64,000 nt of DNA from NCBI RefSeq assembly GCF_000828055.2, contig NZ_CP010523.2, positions 4,402,001 to 4,466,000 of the forward strand. Reading direction: 5' to 3'. Positions 19,126 to 29,952 of this stretch are shown here, piece after piece. Under the pieces are notes generated by a model that was not told where the DNA came from, did not search any database, and saw nothing but the letters and a program-made list of their open reading frames with translations. This DNA is from Klebsiella variicola (GTDB lineage Bacteria > Pseudomonadota > Gammaproteobacteria > Enterobacterales > Enterobacteriaceae). The first letter of the stretch is position 1. The number at the start of each line of letters is the position of its first letter. The position numbers were made by a program, and so were the translations under genes.

Positions 19126-20356
19126 GCGACTTCCTCCGCTTAATATTGGCCTGCACCACCAGGTAATCGAACAGCGGTGCGAAGAGGTTGGCGAAGAGGA
19201 TCGCCAGCATCATCCCTTCCGGATAAGCCGGGTTCACCACGCGGATCAGCACGCACATCACGCCGATCAGCACGCCGTAACTCCATTTCCCTTTATCGGT
19301 AAACGAGGCGGATACCGGGTCCGTCGCCATAAACATCATGCCGAAGGCAAAGCCGCCGAGCACCAGATGCCAGTACCACGGCATCGAGAACATCGGGTTG
19401 GTATCGGAGCCGATAACGTTAAACAGGGTGGCGGTGGCGATCATGCCGATCATCACCCCGGCGACGATGCGCCAGGACGCGACGCGGCCAAAGAGAATGA
19501 TCGCGCCGCCGATCAGGATCATCAGCGTGGAGACTTCGCCAATTGAGCCAGGAATGTTGCCGAGGAAGGCGTCCATCCAGCTCACCGGGATGCCGGTCGC
19601 GACGTTAACCAGCGCTTCACCGCCGCCGCTGGCCCACTGGGAGAGCGGCGTGGCGCCGGAGAAACCATCCGCCGCCGTCCACACGAGATCGCCGGAAATC
19701 TGCGCCGGGTAGGCGAAGAACAGGAACGCGCGCCCCGCCAGCGCCGGGTTGAGGAAGTTGCGCCCGGTACCGCCGAAAATCTCTTTGGCGATCACCACCC
19801 CAAAGGAGATCCCCAGCGCCGCCTGCCATAGCGGCAGCGTAGGCGGCACAATCAGCGCGAAGAGAATTGAGGTAACGAAAAAGCCTTCGTTGATCTCATG
19901 TTTGCGCACAATCGCGAACAGCACTTCCCAGAAGCCGCCGACGATAAAAACGGTGATATAGATCGGCAGGAAGAAGACCGCGCCCAGGGTCATCATGCTC
20001 AGCCAGCCGGCGTCAGCGCTGAAGCTGACCCCTAACCACTGGGCGACGCTGTAATGCCAGTTGTTGGCGATCACCTGCTGCAGCTGTTCGGCGCCGTACA
20101 GTTTGTGCAGCGCCGGAATGGTCTGCAGCCCAACGTTGTACATGCCCCAGAACATCGCCGGGAATACGGCAAACCACACGAGGATCATCATCCGCTTGAG
20201 GTCGATGGCGTCGCGCACGTGCGCCGCGCCGCGGGTGACCTGCCCCGGCGTGTAGAAGATGGTCGCAGCCGCTTCATACAGCGGGTAATATTTTTCCAGC
20301 TTGCCGCCATGCGTGAAATGCGGCTCAAGTTTCTCAATCAGGTGCTTTAAGCCCAT
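19118..20356 (-). CDS. nqrB: Na+-NQR subunit B, Na+-translocating membrane subunit
   Basis: A 412-residue membrane protein with about ten helices. It carries a covalent FMN at T236 (D230-GFSGA-T236, the same number as in Vibrio) and binds riboflavin and quinone in the family. The [11 protein letters not shown] and [10 protein letters not shown] segments are conserved NqrB/RnfD signatures. Its start lies three bases from the nqrA stop. Confidence 0.97.
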   Translation of the reverse strand: MGLKHLIEKLEPHFTHGGKLEKYYPLYEAAATIFYTPGQVTRGAAHVRDAIDLKRMMILVWFAVFPAMFWGMYNVGLQTIPALHKLYGAEQLQQVIANNWHYSVAQWLGVSFSADAGWLSMMTLGAVFFLPIYITVFIVGGFWEVLFAIVRKHEINEGFFVTSILFALIVPPTLPLWQAALGISFGVVIAKEIFGGTGRNFLNPALAGRAFLFFAYPAQISGDLVWTAADGFSGATPLSQWASGGGEALVNVATGIPVSWMDAFLGNIPGSIGEVSTLMILIGGAIILFGRVASWRIVAGVMIGMIATATLFNVIGSDTNPMFSMPWYWHLVLGGFAFGMMFMATDPVSASFTDKGKWSYGVLIGVMCVLIRVVNPAYPEGMMLAILFANLFAPLFDYLVVQANIKRRKSRG

Positions 20357-20359
20357 CTC

Positions 20360-21703
20360 TTATCCTTCCTGCTCAATCTGGGTTAACACGCTGCGCAGCG
20401 CCGGACCGTATTCATATTTGCCCGGACAAACGTAGGTGCAGAGCGCCAGATCTTCTTCATCCAGCTCCAGACAGCCCAGCGCCTGGGCGCTATCGCTATC
20501 GCCGGCCAGCAGATCGCGCAGCAATATGGTTGGCAGAATATCCAGCGGCATCACCCGCTCATAGTTGCCGATCGGCACCATCGCCCGCTCGCCGCCGTTA
20601 GTATCCGTGGAGAAATGAAAGCGCTTGCGCTTGAAGAAATGGCCTAGCGTAGTGCGGGTAATCGAGAACTTCTCTTTGCCCGGCATCATCCAGCCAAACA
20701 GCTCTTTTTCCCGACCTTCGCGAACCACGCTCACCTGCAGATGGAAACGCCCGAGGAAAGCGTGGGGGCCGTGGGCGCGGGTACCGCTAAGTACCGAGCC
20801 GGAAATGACGCGGTTTTCCCCCTCCTCTAGCTCGCCCGCCAGCAGATCGTCCAGGCTGGCGCCCAGCGTCGTTTTGACCAGCCGCGGCGACTTCACCTGC
20901 GGGCCGCCGAGCGCAATTACCCGTTCGCAGTTCAGCTCACCTTCAAGGAAAAGCTGACCGATAGCGATCGCATCCTGATAATTGAGGTGCCAGACCTGTT
21001 TATTCAGGCTCACCGGCTCCAGAAAGTGAATATGGGTTCCCGGCAGCCCCGCCGGGTGCGGCCCGGAGAACTGATTAAAACAGACCTGGCCGGCAGGATG
21101 GCCGCCCAGCTTGCCGCCGCTGGGCTGGCAGACGTGCACTTTCCCGTCGGTCAGACGCGTGAGCACGGTAAGACCGGCATCGAAGGCGGCACGCTCGGCC
21201 AGAATAATCGGCTGCGGCTCCGCCGCCAGCGGATTGGTATCCATGGCGTTGACAAAAATAGCGGCGGGCACGCTGCCCGGGCGCGGCGTTTTACTGAATG
21301 GCCGGGTGCGTAGCGCGGTCCACAGGCCCGAGGCCAGCAGCTGCTGCTGTACGGTGTCGCGCGGCAGCTCAGCCAGTGCGTCCGCGGCGTAACGGGTAAA
21401 GGCCACCGCGTCATTGCCCTCGATATCAATCACCACTGACTGTAAAACGCGCCGTTCACCGCGGTGGATGGCGCTGACAACCCCGCTCGCCGGGGCGGTA
21501 AAGTAGACGCCGGGGGTCTTTTTATCTTCGAACAGGATCTGACCTTTTTTGACCCGATCGCCCTCTTTGACCGCCATAGCGGGACGCATCCCGACGTACT
21601 CTTCGCCGAGTAGCGCGACGCGCTTCACCGCTGGCGCAGGAGAGATCTGCTGTAATGGCATGCCAGCTATGGGCAAATCCAGCCCTTTCGTGATTTTAAT
21701 CAT
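20360..21703 (-). CDS. nqrA: Na+-NQR subunit A
   Basis: First gene of the nqr operon; a peripheral cytoplasmic subunit of 447 residues from the ATG at 21701-21703 ([12 protein letters not shown]), the usual family length and start. Family segments visible include [12 protein letters not shown] near 35 and the C-terminal [14 protein letters not shown], which resembles RnfC but lacks its ferredoxin cysteines. The six subunits form the pump that couples NADH:ubiquinone oxidation to Na+ export. Confidence 0.96.
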   Translation of the reverse strand: MIKITKGLDLPIAGMPLQQISPAPAVKRVALLGEEYVGMRPAMAVKEGDRVKKGQILFEDKKTPGVYFTAPASGVVSAIHRGERRVLQSVVIDIEGNDAVAFTRYAADALAELPRDTVQQQLLASGLWTALRTRPFSKTPRPGSVPAAIFVNAMDTNPLAAEPQPIILAERAAFDAGLTVLTRLTDGKVHVCQPSGGKLGGHPAGQVCFNQFSGPHPAGLPGTHIHFLEPVSLNKQVWHLNYQDAIAIGQLFLEGELNCERVIALGGPQVKSPRLVKTTLGASLDDLLAGELEEGENRVISGSVLSGTRAHGPHAFLGRFHLQVSVVREGREKELFGWMMPGKEKFSITRTTLGHFFKRKRFHFSTDTNGGERAMVPIGNYERVMPLDILPTILLRDLLAGDSDSAQALGCLELDEEDLALCTYVCPGKYEYGPALRSVLTQIEQEG

Positions 21704-22114
21704 ATCGTTAGCAGGTATCCGTAACCTCAACCCCGACGCAGGCCGGGGCCAGCTTATTGACAGAATGGCAGAGAAGAAAGGGCGAAACGGCGCCAGTGGC
21801 GCTCATGACGGAAGAGAAGCCTCCTTTCTTACTCTGGTGATGAACCGGCGCAAGTGTAACATTTCGTGAGCGGCGGCTGTAGCACGAGGGGCAATAAGTG
21901 CTTCTAAAATGCGAGCTATTGCGCAAAGTTCTGACTGTGTTTTCGCCGTAAGCGGGTTATAAAGTGAGGCTGAATTGTAAACGCCGCCACGTCGCCCTTG
22001 CGAAAAAATGCCGTGATGCTAATGTGAGCGCTCTAAATCCAGAAAACTCTGATTTCGGGTCTCTCTTGCCGTCCTGGCAATGTGGCTATTTTGTTTTATC
22101 AAGGAACAAGCAGT
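21704..22114. other. Divergent control region between nqrA and yafK, no gene seen
   Basis: About 410 bases that should hold promoters for both the nqr operon and yafK. Short frames in it have no family resemblance or good start sites. I could not fix a convincing -35/-10 pair on either strand, and see no repeat or terminator. Confidence 0.5.
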
Positions 22115-22855
22115 ATGCGCAAAATCGCATTATTTATTGCGATGCTTCTGTTGCCGTGCGTGTCATTTGCCGGGCTGCTCAGCAGCAATAGCCCGACGAC
22201 GCCGGTTAGCAAAGAATACAAGCAGCAATTAATGGGTTCACCGGTTTACATTGAGATCTTTAAAGAAGAGCGCATGCTCGACCTTTACGTCAAAATGGGT
22301 GAAACCTACCAGCTCCTCGACAGCTATCGGATCTGCAACTATTCCGGTGGCCTGGGTCCGAAACAGCGTCAGGGTGATTTCAAGAGTCCGGAAGGGTTCT
22401 ATAGCGTCACCCGCAGCCAGCTCAAACCCGACAGCCGCTTCTATAAAGCCATTAACATCGGCTTCCCGAACGCCTACGATCGCGCCCATGGTTATGAAGG
22501 GAAATACCTGATGATCCATGGCGACTGCGTCTCAGTCGGCTGCTACGCCATGACCGACAGCGGGATCGATGAGATCTTCCAGTTTGTGACCGGCGCCTTA
22601 GTCTTCGGCCAGCCAAGCGTGCAGGTGAGTATCTATCCGTTCCGCATGACCAACGCCAATATGGAACGCCACAAATACTCCTACTATGCAGATTTCTGGA
22701 AACAGCTTAAGCCTGGCTATGACTATTTCCAGCAGACCCACAAACCGCCGATTGTGTCAGTGACTGACGGCCGCTATGTGGTAAGCAAGCCGCTCAGCCA
22801 CGAGGTTGTTCAGCCGCAGCTGGCCTCAAACTACACGCTCCCCGAGACAAAATAA
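22115..22855 (+). CDS. yafK: L,D-transpeptidase-family murein enzyme YafK (DpaA/LdtF)
   Basis: A 246-residue YkuD-fold protein with a signal peptide (cut after SFA, near residue 19). The catalytic motif is H135-G-D-C-V-S-V-G-C143. E. coli YafK (DpaA, LdtF) detaches Braun lipoprotein from peptidoglycan, the reverse of the ErfK/YbiS reaction. The ATG at 22115 gives [10 protein letters not shown] after AAGGAA. Its 3' end overlaps the convergent yafJ by 30 bases. Confidence 0.93.
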   Translation: MRKIALFIAMLLLPCVSFAGLLSSNSPTTPVSKEYKQQLMGSPVYIEIFKEERMLDLYVKMGETYQLLDSYRICNYSGGLGPKQRQGDFKSPEGFYSVTRSQLKPDSRFYKAINIGFPNAYDRAHGYEGKYLMIHGDCVSVGCYAMTDSGIDEIFQFVTGALVFGQPSVQVSIYPFRMTNANMERHKYSYYADFWKQLKPGYDYFQQTHKPPIVSVTDGRYVVSKPLSHEVVQPQLASNYTLPETK

Positions 22856-23593
22856 CGCCCACTCGCCTGGCATGATCTTGTGCCAGGTTTCATTGGCCGT
22901 CAGCGGCTGCGTGGCGATAACCGTGACCACATCGTTGGGTGTGGTCTCGCGTTGAAAGTCGATCTCCACATCCTGGTCCAGCAGTTTTGCCACGCCAAAC
23001 GGCGCCCGCCGGGTGATCCAGTGCAGATTGGTCGAGCAGAACGCCATCACGTAGCGCCCGTCCGACAGCAGCATGTTGAACACCCCTTTCTCACGCAGTT
23101 CACCCGCCAGGGTGGCGATATACTTGAAAACGCCCAGCATATTGCCCGGCGTGCGCGGATAGCGCTCGGTTAAACGGTGCAGCAGCCAGCAAAACGCTTT
23201 TTCACTGTCGGTTTCACCTACCGGATGGAAATTACCGGTTTTCAGCGATTTATAGCCTTTGAGCTGCCCATTGTGCGCATAGGTCCAGTTGCGCCCCCAC
23301 AGTTCGCGGGTGAAGGGATGGGTGTTCTCCAGGGCCACCATCCCGCGATTGGCCTGACGGATATGGGCGACGACGGAACAGGACTTAATCGGGTAATCCT
23401 GGACCAGTTTCGCGATCGGCGACTGAAAGCTCGGCTGCGGATCTTTGAATGTGCGACAGCCTTTGCCTTCATAGAAGGTGATGCCCCAGCCGTCTTTATG
23501 CGGCCCCGTCCCGCCCCCGCGCTGCACCAGCCCGGTAAAGCTAAAACAGATATCTGTTGGCACATTGGCGCTCATCCCGAGCAGTTCGCACAT
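22826..23593 (-). CDS. yafJ: Class II glutamine amidotransferase-like protein YafJ
   Basis: A 255-residue Ntn-hydrolase of the GATase type 2 family. The N-terminal nucleophile Cys2 is exposed after Met removal (MCELLGMS), and the conserved HIRQANRG and THPF segments bind glutamine in relatives. It has no synthetase domain, so its acceptor substrate is unknown. It runs against yafK with a 30-base tail overlap. Confidence 0.9.
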   Translation of the reverse strand: MCELLGMSANVPTDICFSFTGLVQRGGGTGPHKDGWGITFYEGKGCRTFKDPQPSFQSPIAKLVQDYPIKSCSVVAHIRQANRGMVALENTHPFTRELWGRNWTYAHNGQLKGYKSLKTGNFHPVGETDSEKAFCWLLHRLTERYPRTPGNMLGVFKYIATLAGELREKGVFNMLLSDGRYVMAFCSTNLHWITRRAPFGVAKLLDQDVEIDFQRETTPNDVVTVIATQPLTANETWHKIMPGEWALFCLGERVV

Positions 23594-23667
23594 AGATCAC
23601 CTCACCCTCACAAATCACGACGGCGCCAAAGCGAGGCCGCCGTCAACAGTACACACTCGCCTGCCTG

Positions 23668-24249
23668 TTAGCCTTTCACCATCTCTTTTTCGATCAGCAT
23701 AATCAGGATATGGATCACTTTGATGTGGATCTCCTGGATGCGGTCGGCATAGCCAAAGTGTGGCACGCGTATTTCAACGTCGGCGGAACCCGCCATTTTG
23801 CCGCCGTCTTTACCGGTCAGGGTGATCACTTTCATCCCCTGCGCCCGCGCGGCTTCAATGGCCTTGATCACGTTGCCGGAGTTACCTGACGTGGAGATGC
23901 CGAGCAGCACATCGCCCGCACGGCCGACGGATTCAACATAGCGGGAGAACACATACTCATAGCCAAAATCATTGCTCACGCAGGAGAGATGGCTGACGTC
24001 GGAGATCGCGATGGCCGGGTAACCCGGGCGGTTTTCGCGATAACGACCGGTCAGCTCTTCCGCAAAATGCATCGCATCGCAATGGGAACCGCCGTTACCA
24101 CAGGACAGCACTTTCCCACCCGCCTTAAAGCTATCCGCCAACAGAACAGCGGCACGCTGGATAGCATGGATATTGGCTTCGTCCTGCAGAAAGTTAGCCA
24201 GCGTTTCCGCGGCTTCGTTCAGTTCGTTACGAATAAGATCCTGGTACAT
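23668..24249 (-). CDS. gmhA: Sedoheptulose 7-phosphate isomerase GmhA
   Basis: A 193-residue SIS-domain enzyme (also called LpcA) that converts sedoheptulose 7-phosphate to D-glycero-D-manno-heptose 7-phosphate, the first step of ADP-heptose synthesis for LPS inner core. [17 protein letters not shown] (residues 51-67) is the phosphate/zinc site, and GISTSGNS (about 116-123) is the SIS signature. The next phosphatase of the pathway, GmhB, is at 46 kb in this window. It is divergent from fadE. Confidence 0.97.
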
Positions 24250-24448
24250 GAGGATAATCCTTCAGTATGAGTGGAATAACCCTGGCAGTGTACCGGATAG
24301 CCGCCGAAGCGAGAAGCAGCAGGCAGTGTTATCCCCCGCCCTTTTGATTTTATGTGCCGCTTTTGCATACAACAATGTGAGCGAGGTTGTAATTATTTTG
24401 TAAACACATTGCTAAATAAAAACGCATGCACTACAACCAATACATCAC

Positions 24449-24465
24449 AAGTGGTCAGACCTCCT
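24449..24465 (+). promoter_or_regulatory. FadR operator of fadE
   Basis: AAGTGGTCAGACCTCCT contains the perfect FadR core TGGTCNGACC, 23 bases before the fadE ATG. FadR without long-chain acyl-CoA would repress fadE from here. Confidence 0.85.
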
Positions 24466-24488
24466 ACAAGCTCAGGGAGCATTTCTCT

Positions 24489-26933
24489 ATGATGATTTTG
24501 AGTATTGTTGCAACCGTCGTTTTACTCGGTGCGCTCTTCTATCACCGGGTCAGCCTGCTGCTCAGCAGTGTGATTTTGCTCGCCTGGACCGCGGCGCTCG
24601 GCGCGGCCGGACTGTGGAATATCTGGCTGCTGCTGCCGCTGGCCATTATTTTGTTGCCGTTCAACTTTGCCCCCATGCGTAAATCGATGATTTCCGCACC
24701 GGCATTTCGCGCTTTCCGCAAGGTGATGCCGCCGATGTCGCGTACGGAAAAAGAAGCCATCGACGCCGGCACCACCTGGTGGGAAGGCGATCTGTTCCGC
24801 GGCAACCCGGACTGGCACAAGCTGCATAACTATCCGCAGCCGCGCCTGACCGCCGAAGAGCAAGCTTTCCTCGACGGCCCGGTGGAAGAGGCCTGCCGGA
24901 TGGCTAACGACTTCGCCATCACCCACGAAATGGCCGATCTGCCGCCCGAGCTGTGGGCCTATCTGAAAGAGCACCGCTTCTTCGCGATGATTATCAAGAA
25001 AGAGTATGGCGGGCTTGAGTTCTCCGCTTACGCTCAGGCACGAGTGCTACAGAAACTTTCTGGCGTCTCCGGCATCCTGGCGATCACCGTCGGCGTCCCA
25101 AACTCGCTGGGCCCGGGCGAACTGCTGCAGCATTACGGTACCGAAGAACAGAAGAATCATTATCTGCCGCGTCTGGCGCGCGGCCTGGAAATCCCCTGCT
25201 TCGCACTGACCAGTCCGGAAGCGGGCTCTGACGCCGGCGCTATTCCGGATACCGGCGTGGTGTGCATGGGCGACTGGCAGGGTCAACAGGTGCTGGGGAT
25301 GCGCCTGACCTGGAACAAACGCTATATCACGCTGGCGCCAATCGCCACCGTGCTGGGGCTGGCCTTCAAACTCTCTGACCCGGACCGTTTGCTGGGCGGC
25401 GAGGAAGAGCTGGGCATCACCTGCGCGCTGATCCCCACCTCAACGCCGGGCGTGGAAATTGGCCGTCGCCACTTCCCGCTGAACGTCCCGTTCCAGAACG
25501 GCCCAACCCGCGGCAAGGATATCTTCGTGCCGATCGATTACATCATCGGCGGCCCGAGCATGGCCGGTCAGGGCTGGCGCATGCTGGTTGAATGTCTGTC
25601 CGTGGGCCGCGGCATTACCCTGCCTTCCAACGCCACCGGCGGCCTGAAATCCGTCGCCATGGCGACCGGCGCCTACGCCCACATTCGCCGTCAGTTCAAA
25701 ATCTCGATCGGCAAAATGGAAGGGATTGAAGAGGCGCTGGCGCGCATCGCGGGTAACGCCTATGTGATGGACGCCGCGGCGTCGCTGATCACCTACGGCA
25801 TTATGCTCGGCGAGAAACCGGCAGTGCTGTCCGCGATTGTGAAATATCACTGTACCCACCGCGGCCAGCGCTCCATTATCGACGCGATGGATATTACCGG
25901 CGGGAAAGGCATTATGCTGGGCGAAGGTAACTTCCTCGCCCGGGCTTACCAGGGCGCGCCGATCGCCATCACCGTTGAAGGCGCCAACATTCTGACCCGC
26001 AGCATGATGATCTTCGGTCAGGGGGCTATTCGCTGCCACCCTTACGTGCTGGAAGAGATGGCCGCCGCGCAGAATAACGACCTGAACGCCTACGATAAGC
26101 TGCTGTTCAAACACATCGGCCATGTCGGCAGTAACAAAGTCCGGAGTTTCTGGCTGGGCCTGACCGGCGGACGCACCAGCAGCGCGCCGACCCGTGACGC
26201 CACCCGTCGTTACTATCAGCAAATGAACCGTCTGAGTGCCAACCTCGCGCTGCTGTCAGACGTGTCGATGGCGGTACTGGGCGGCAGCCTCAAGCGTCGC
26301 GAACGTATCTCCGCGCGTCTGGGGGATGTGTTAAGCCAGCTGTATCTGGCCTCGGCGGTGCTGAAACGCTATGACGATGAAGGACGCAATGAAGCCGATC
26401 TGCCGCTGGTTCACTGGGGAGTGCAGGATGCGCTGCACCAGGCTGAACAGGCCATCGACGATCTGCTGAAAAACTTCCCCAACCGTCTGGTGGCAGGTGC
26501 GATGCGTGTGGCCATCTTCCCGACCGGGCGTCATCATCATGCGCCGTCGGATAAGCTGGACCATAAAGTCGCTAAAATTCTGCAGGTGCCCAGCGCCACT
26601 CGCTCCCGCATCGGTCGCGGTCAGTACCTGACGCCGAGCGAGCATAACCCGGTTGGTCTGCTGGAAGAGGCGCTGCTGGAAGTGATGGCGGCCGATCCTA
26701 TCCACCAGCGGATCTGCAAAGAGTTGGGTAAAAACCTGCCGTTCACCCGTCTGGATGAGCTGGCACACAACGCGCTGGCCAAAGGATTAATAAATCAGGA
26801 AGAAGCCGCTATTCTGACCCGCGCAGAGCACAGTCGCTTGCGCAGCATCAACGTCGACGACTTTGCGCCAGAGGAGCTGGCGACAAAGCCGGTAAAGCTG
26901 CCGGAAAAAGTTCGCAAAGTTGAAGCCGCATAA
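24489..26933 (+). CDS. fadE: Acyl-CoA dehydrogenase FadE
   Basis: First enzyme of the aerobic beta-oxidation cycle: oxidises acyl-CoA to trans-2-enoyl-CoA with FAD. The ATG at 24489 gives 814 residues and the E. coli start MMILSI; 21 upstream in-frame residues overlap the FadR operator and are not coding. Two N-terminal hydrophobic segments (about 1-35 and 38-62) anchor it to the membrane. The acyl-CoA dehydrogenase domain follows ([13 protein letters not shown] near 240), then a long C-terminal domain particular to bacterial FadE. It ends at a strong terminator. Confidence 0.97.
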   Translation: MMILSIVATVVLLGALFYHRVSLLLSSVILLAWTAALGAAGLWNIWLLLPLAIILLPFNFAPMRKSMISAPAFRAFRKVMPPMSRTEKEAIDAGTTWWEGDLFRGNPDWHKLHNYPQPRLTAEEQAFLDGPVEEACRMANDFAITHEMADLPPELWAYLKEHRFFAMIIKKEYGGLEFSAYAQARVLQKLSGVSGILAITVGVPNSLGPGELLQHYGTEEQKNHYLPRLARGLEIPCFALTSPEAGSDAGAIPDTGVVCMGDWQGQQVLGMRLTWNKRYITLAPIATVLGLAFKLSDPDRLLGGEEELGITCALIPTSTPGVEIGRRHFPLNVPFQNGPTRGKDIFVPIDYIIGGPSMAGQGWRMLVECLSVGRGITLPSNATGGLKSVAMATGAYAHIRRQFKISIGKMEGIEEALARIAGNAYVMDAAASLITYGIMLGEKPAVLSAIVKYHCTHRGQRSIIDAMDITGGKGIMLGEGNFLARAYQGAPIAITVEGANILTRSMMIFGQGAIRCHPYVLEEMAAAQNNDLNAYDKLLFKHIGHVGSNKVRSFWLGLTGGRTSSAPTRDATRRYYQQMNRLSANLALLSDVSMAVLGGSLKRRERISARLGDVLSQLYLASAVLKRYDDEGRNEADLPLVHWGVQDALHQAEQAIDDLLKNFPNRLVAGAMRVAIFPTGRHHHAPSDKLDHKVAKILQVPSATRSRIGRGQYLTPSEHNPVGLLEEALLEVMAADPIHQRICKELGKNLPFTRLDELAHNALAKGLINQEEAAILTRAEHSRLRSINVDDFAPEELATKPVKLPEKVRKVEAA

Positions 26934-26959
26934 TAAAACAATCACCACATCACACGCCG

Positions 26960-26986
26960 GGCGGGGAATTTTCCCCGCCTTTTTTT
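26960..26986 (+). terminator. Intrinsic terminator of fadE
   Basis: A 9-bp perfect stem GGCGGGGAA/TTCCCCGCC (26960-26979) with a two-base loop is followed by seven T residues, 26 bases after the stop codon. Confidence 0.95.
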
Positions 26987-27110
26987 CGTCCCCCCTCCTC
27001 CGTGGCTTCTGTGAGTAGCATTTTTTTAACAAAATATTCCGCTGACCGCCGCGAGGCTGATATGGTGTTACAGTTAACCTAACCCCCTCATGAGAATGGA
27101 GTTGACCATT

Positions 27111-27881
27111 GTGCCTGGCCTGAAAATTACGCTGTTGCAACAACCGCTGGTCTGGATGGACGGCCCTGCCAACCTGCGCCATTTTGATCGCCAACTGGAA
27201 GGGATTATTGGGCGCGATGTCATTGTTTTACCGGAGATGTTCACCACCGGCTTTGCCATGGAAGCGGCAAAACAGTCTTTACCCGAAGCCGACGTGGTGG
27301 AGTGGATGCATGCCCGGGCCGCGCAAACCCAGGCGCTGATTGCCGGCAGCGCAGCGCTGCAAACCGAACACGGCGCTGTTAACCGCTTCCTGCTGGTCGA
27401 GCCCGACGGTACGGTGCACCATTATGATAAACGGCACCTGTTCCGTATGGCCGATGAACACCATCATTATGAGGCTGGTGACCGACGCGTGGTCTTTGAA
27501 TGGCGCGGATGGCGTATCCTGCCGCTGGTCTGTTACGACCTGCGCTTTCCGGTATGGTCGCGTAATCTGAACGACTATGATTTGGCGCTGTATGTTGCCA
27601 ACTGGCCGGCGCCGCGCTCCCTGCACTGGCAGTCGCTGCTGGTCGCCCGCGCTATCGAGAACCAGGCCTATGTCGCCGGCTGTAACCGGGTCGGTACTGA
27701 CGGTAACGGCCATCATTACCGCGGCGATAGCCGGATTATCAGTCCCCAGGGGGAGATTGTCGCCACTGCCGATCCGCATCAGGCCACCCGTCTTGATGCC
27801 GAATTGTCGCTGGCTGCCCTCCAGGAATATCGCGAAAAATTTCCCGCCTGGCGCGATGCCGATCCTTTTACCCTCGGTTAA
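27111..27881 (+). CDS. yafV: Omega-amidase YafV (nitrilase family)
   Basis: Carbon-nitrogen hydrolase of 256 residues from the GTG at 27111 (reads MPGLKIT), the E. coli length; an ATG at 27090 would add seven residues. The nitrilase triad is E42 (LPEMF), K107 (DKRHL) and C141 (LVCYDLRFP). E. coli YafV deamidates 2-oxoglutaramate and 2-oxosuccinamate, a repair of keto acids left by glutamine transaminases. In E. coli the lysozyme-inhibitor gene ivy is next to it; here an AI-2E-family permease gene follows after 248 bases. Confidence 0.93.
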   Translation: MPGLKITLLQQPLVWMDGPANLRHFDRQLEGIIGRDVIVLPEMFTTGFAMEAAKQSLPEADVVEWMHARAAQTQALIAGSAALQTEHGAVNRFLLVEPDGTVHHYDKRHLFRMADEHHHYEAGDRRVVFEWRGWRILPLVCYDLRFPVWSRNLNDYDLALYVANWPAPRSLHWQSLLVARAIENQAYVAGCNRVGTDGNGHHYRGDSRIISPQGEIVATADPHQATRLDAELSLAALQEYREKFPAWRDADPFTLG

Positions 27882-28129
27882 TCTCCCTCCGCTTTCTTCC
27901 TCATTCAGCAGGTAAAGAAAGCGGGATTTCGCCCGCCAGCGCACCGCAGAATATTTGCCGGGCGCCATTCATTTCTGTTCTACACTCATTAAAAGACCCC
28001 ACAACCAAATGGGCGGAGATCACCTTCAACTCACTTCTGCGTTGTAAATCATGAATTTTCTGTTGCTGGCGTGTTCTGTTAAACAACGCTGAGCGTTGGC
28101 GTAAGAATATTATGTGAGCGTAAAAGAAA

Positions 28130-29230
28130 ATGGATAATAATAATCTGCTGTTGATTGAAAAACGGCTGGTCACCCGCTTTCTCGATATGTTTATTCGGTT
28201 TGGGCTTATTCTGGCGCTGGCCTCATTCTGTTTTACCGTCTTTTCTCCCTTTATCAATATGATGCTCTGGGCGCTGATCCTCGCCGTGGCGCTCTATCCC
28301 TTACATCAATATTTTGCCGGATTGTTAGCGGGCAAACAGGGACTGGCGTCAGTGGTGCTGGTGTTGTTAGGTATTTTACTGATCGTCATCCCCACGGTGC
28401 TGATGATCACCTCGCTGGCGGAAAGCGCCAGCGCCATGATAGACAAGATGGGCAGCCAGAGCTTTACCATTCCCCCGCCCTCCTCGCGCATTGCCGCGTT
28501 ACCGATCATTGGCGAACGGCTTAGCGCCCTGTGGATGAGAGCTTCCGTCGATCTCCCGGGACTGCTCAGTAATTACCGCTCGCAAATCGGCGACATTGCC
28601 AAACAGTTTCTCAGTATTTTGGCCAGCATGGGCGGCGGGCTGATTGGCTTTATTATTTCGTTTATCGTCTCGGGAATTATGATGGCCTGGGGCGCAGCGG
28701 GCGCCATCAGCGCCCAGCGTATTGCCATCCGTATTACCGATGAAAATAAAGGCGTGACCCTCACCCGCCTGTGCACCAGCACCATCCGCGCGGTCGCCCA
28801 GGGCGTCATCGGGGTGGCATTGATCCAGGCGCTGCTGGTCGGCGTGATCATGCTGATGGCCAGCATTCCCGCCGTCGGGATCTTCTTTATTCTGGCCCTG
28901 ATCCTCGGCATTGCCCAGGTGCCGGTGATCCTGGTGACGGCCCCGGCCATTGCGCTAATGTGGAGTCTCGGCACCCACAGTACCGGCATGGATATCTTCT
29001 ACACCATCCTGCTGATCGTCGCCGGCATGGCCGATAACGTCCTCAAACCTCTGCTGCTGGGGCGCGGAGTCGACGCGCCAATGCCGGTAGTGCTGCTGGG
29101 CGCCCTCGGCGGAATGGCCTCTAACGGCATTCTCGGTATGTTTCTCGGCGCCACCCTGCTGGCCATCGGTTATCGGATCTTCATGACCTGGGTAAATGAA
29201 GGGCAACCCGCCCTGCCGCAGGATAAATAA
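28130..29230 (+). CDS. AI-2E family transporter
   Basis: A 366-residue inner-membrane protein of the AI-2E/PerM family (Pfam PF01594) with about eight hydrophobic segments. Helix pairs near 25-60 and 68-95 are followed by a soluble stretch (about 100-150) and a C-terminal bundle with the family segment DNVLKPLLLGRG (about 302-313). Members have been linked to export of autoinducer-2 or to Na+/H+ antiport, so the substrate cannot be named. It stands alone, with 28 bases between its end and the convergent exporter gene. Confidence 0.85.
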   Translation: MDNNNLLLIEKRLVTRFLDMFIRFGLILALASFCFTVFSPFINMMLWALILAVALYPLHQYFAGLLAGKQGLASVVLVLLGILLIVIPTVLMITSLAESASAMIDKMGSQSFTIPPPSSRIAALPIIGERLSALWMRASVDLPGLLSNYRSQIGDIAKQFLSILASMGGGLIGFIISFIVSGIMMAWGAAGAISAQRIAIRITDENKGVTLTRLCTSTIRAVAQGVIGVALIQALLVGVIMLMASIPAVGIFFILALILGIAQVPVILVTAPAIALMWSLGTHSTGMDIFYTILLIVAGMADNVLKPLLLGRGVDAPMPVVLLGALGGMASNGILGMFLGATLLAIGYRIFMTWVNEGQPALPQDK

Positions 29231-29258
29231 CCTCAAGGGAGCGTTACGCTCCCTTAAT

Positions 29259-29849
29259 TCATTCCATAAACATTCGTACCGCGCACCAGACCAGCAGCAG
29301 CGCCAGCAGCAGATTTAACCCTCTTCCATGGCGTTCGAACACCGGCTGAAACAGCTGACCGGCCAGCGCCCAGCAAAGATTGCCGGCAACGCCTATTACT
29401 GATAGCAACAGGCTTATCATCACCAGCCAGAATGGCTCGCGAGTCACTGGCAGAACAAAGGTCGACAGGGCCGTGATGCCGTACAGGATAATTTTTACAT
29501 TCACAAACTGCAGCCCCAGGCTGGCCCAGAAGCTGACAGGCCGCTCCTCCTGCCCACCGCTGGCCGGGTCGCTGCGGGCAATGTGCCAGGCCAGCCACAG
29601 GATATACCCTGCGCCGACCCAGCGTAGCAGGGAGGTTATCCCCTCATCCAGGGTAACGAGAGTGAACGTCAGCCCGGCACAAATCAGCATGATGATCACA
29701 AACCCCAGGCTCATGCCGGCCAGAACCCGCATGCTCCGTCGAAAGCCGTGCGCGGTGACGCTGCTCAGCGCCAGAATATTATTCGGCCCGGGCGTCAGGG
29801 CGGTGATCAGGGTGTAAGTTAAAAAGGCGCTAATCAGGGTAGGTGTCAC
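29259..29849 (-). CDS. LysE/RhtB-family exporter, EamB-like
   Basis: A 196-residue, roughly six-helix exporter closest in reading to E. coli EamB (YfiK), the cysteine/O-acetylserine exporter. Shared landmarks are MTPTL at the start, ALTPGPNNILALSS (18-31) as the LysE signature, and ALQFVNVKIILYG-like sequence near 110. It is divergent from a LysR regulator with 103 bases between, the usual arrangement for an amino acid exporter and its sensor. Whether this is the only eamB of the genome or a paralogue cannot be told from the window. Confidence 0.85.
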   Translation of the reverse strand: MTPTLISAFLTYTLITALTPGPNNILALSSVTAHGFRRSMRVLAGMSLGFVIIMLICAGLTFTLVTLDEGITSLLRWVGAGYILWLAWHIARSDPASGGQEERPVSFWASLGLQFVNVKIILYGITALSTFVLPVTREPFWLVMISLLLSVIGVAGNLCWALAGQLFQPVFERHGRGLNLLLALLLVWCAVRMFME

Positions 29850-29904
29850 GTGTTTTCTCCTCTTGACTGGCAGACAGTACCCGAAGCTGATAATTTAAAA
29901 AAAT

Positions 29905-29920
29905 GAATGTTTTTTCATTC
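29905..29920. promoter_or_regulatory. Candidate LysR operator between the EamB-like exporter and its regulator
   Basis: GAATG-TTTTTT-CATTC is a perfect interrupted palindrome in an A+T-rich gap between the divergent genes, 32 bases before the regulator start. Position and symmetry fit a LysR-type binding site. Confidence 0.45.
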
Positions 29921-29952
29921 TGAATTCGAGAATGTCGATATAAAGAGGAAAT

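Noticed and set aside
21704-22114. Small gene or sRNA between nqrA and yafK
   Set aside because: Short frames lack starts and conservation that I can recognise, and no promoter-terminator pair marks an sRNA.
24426-24488. Longer FadE with 21 extra residues
   Set aside because: The extension overlaps the FadR operator, and the start at 24489 reproduces the family N terminus.
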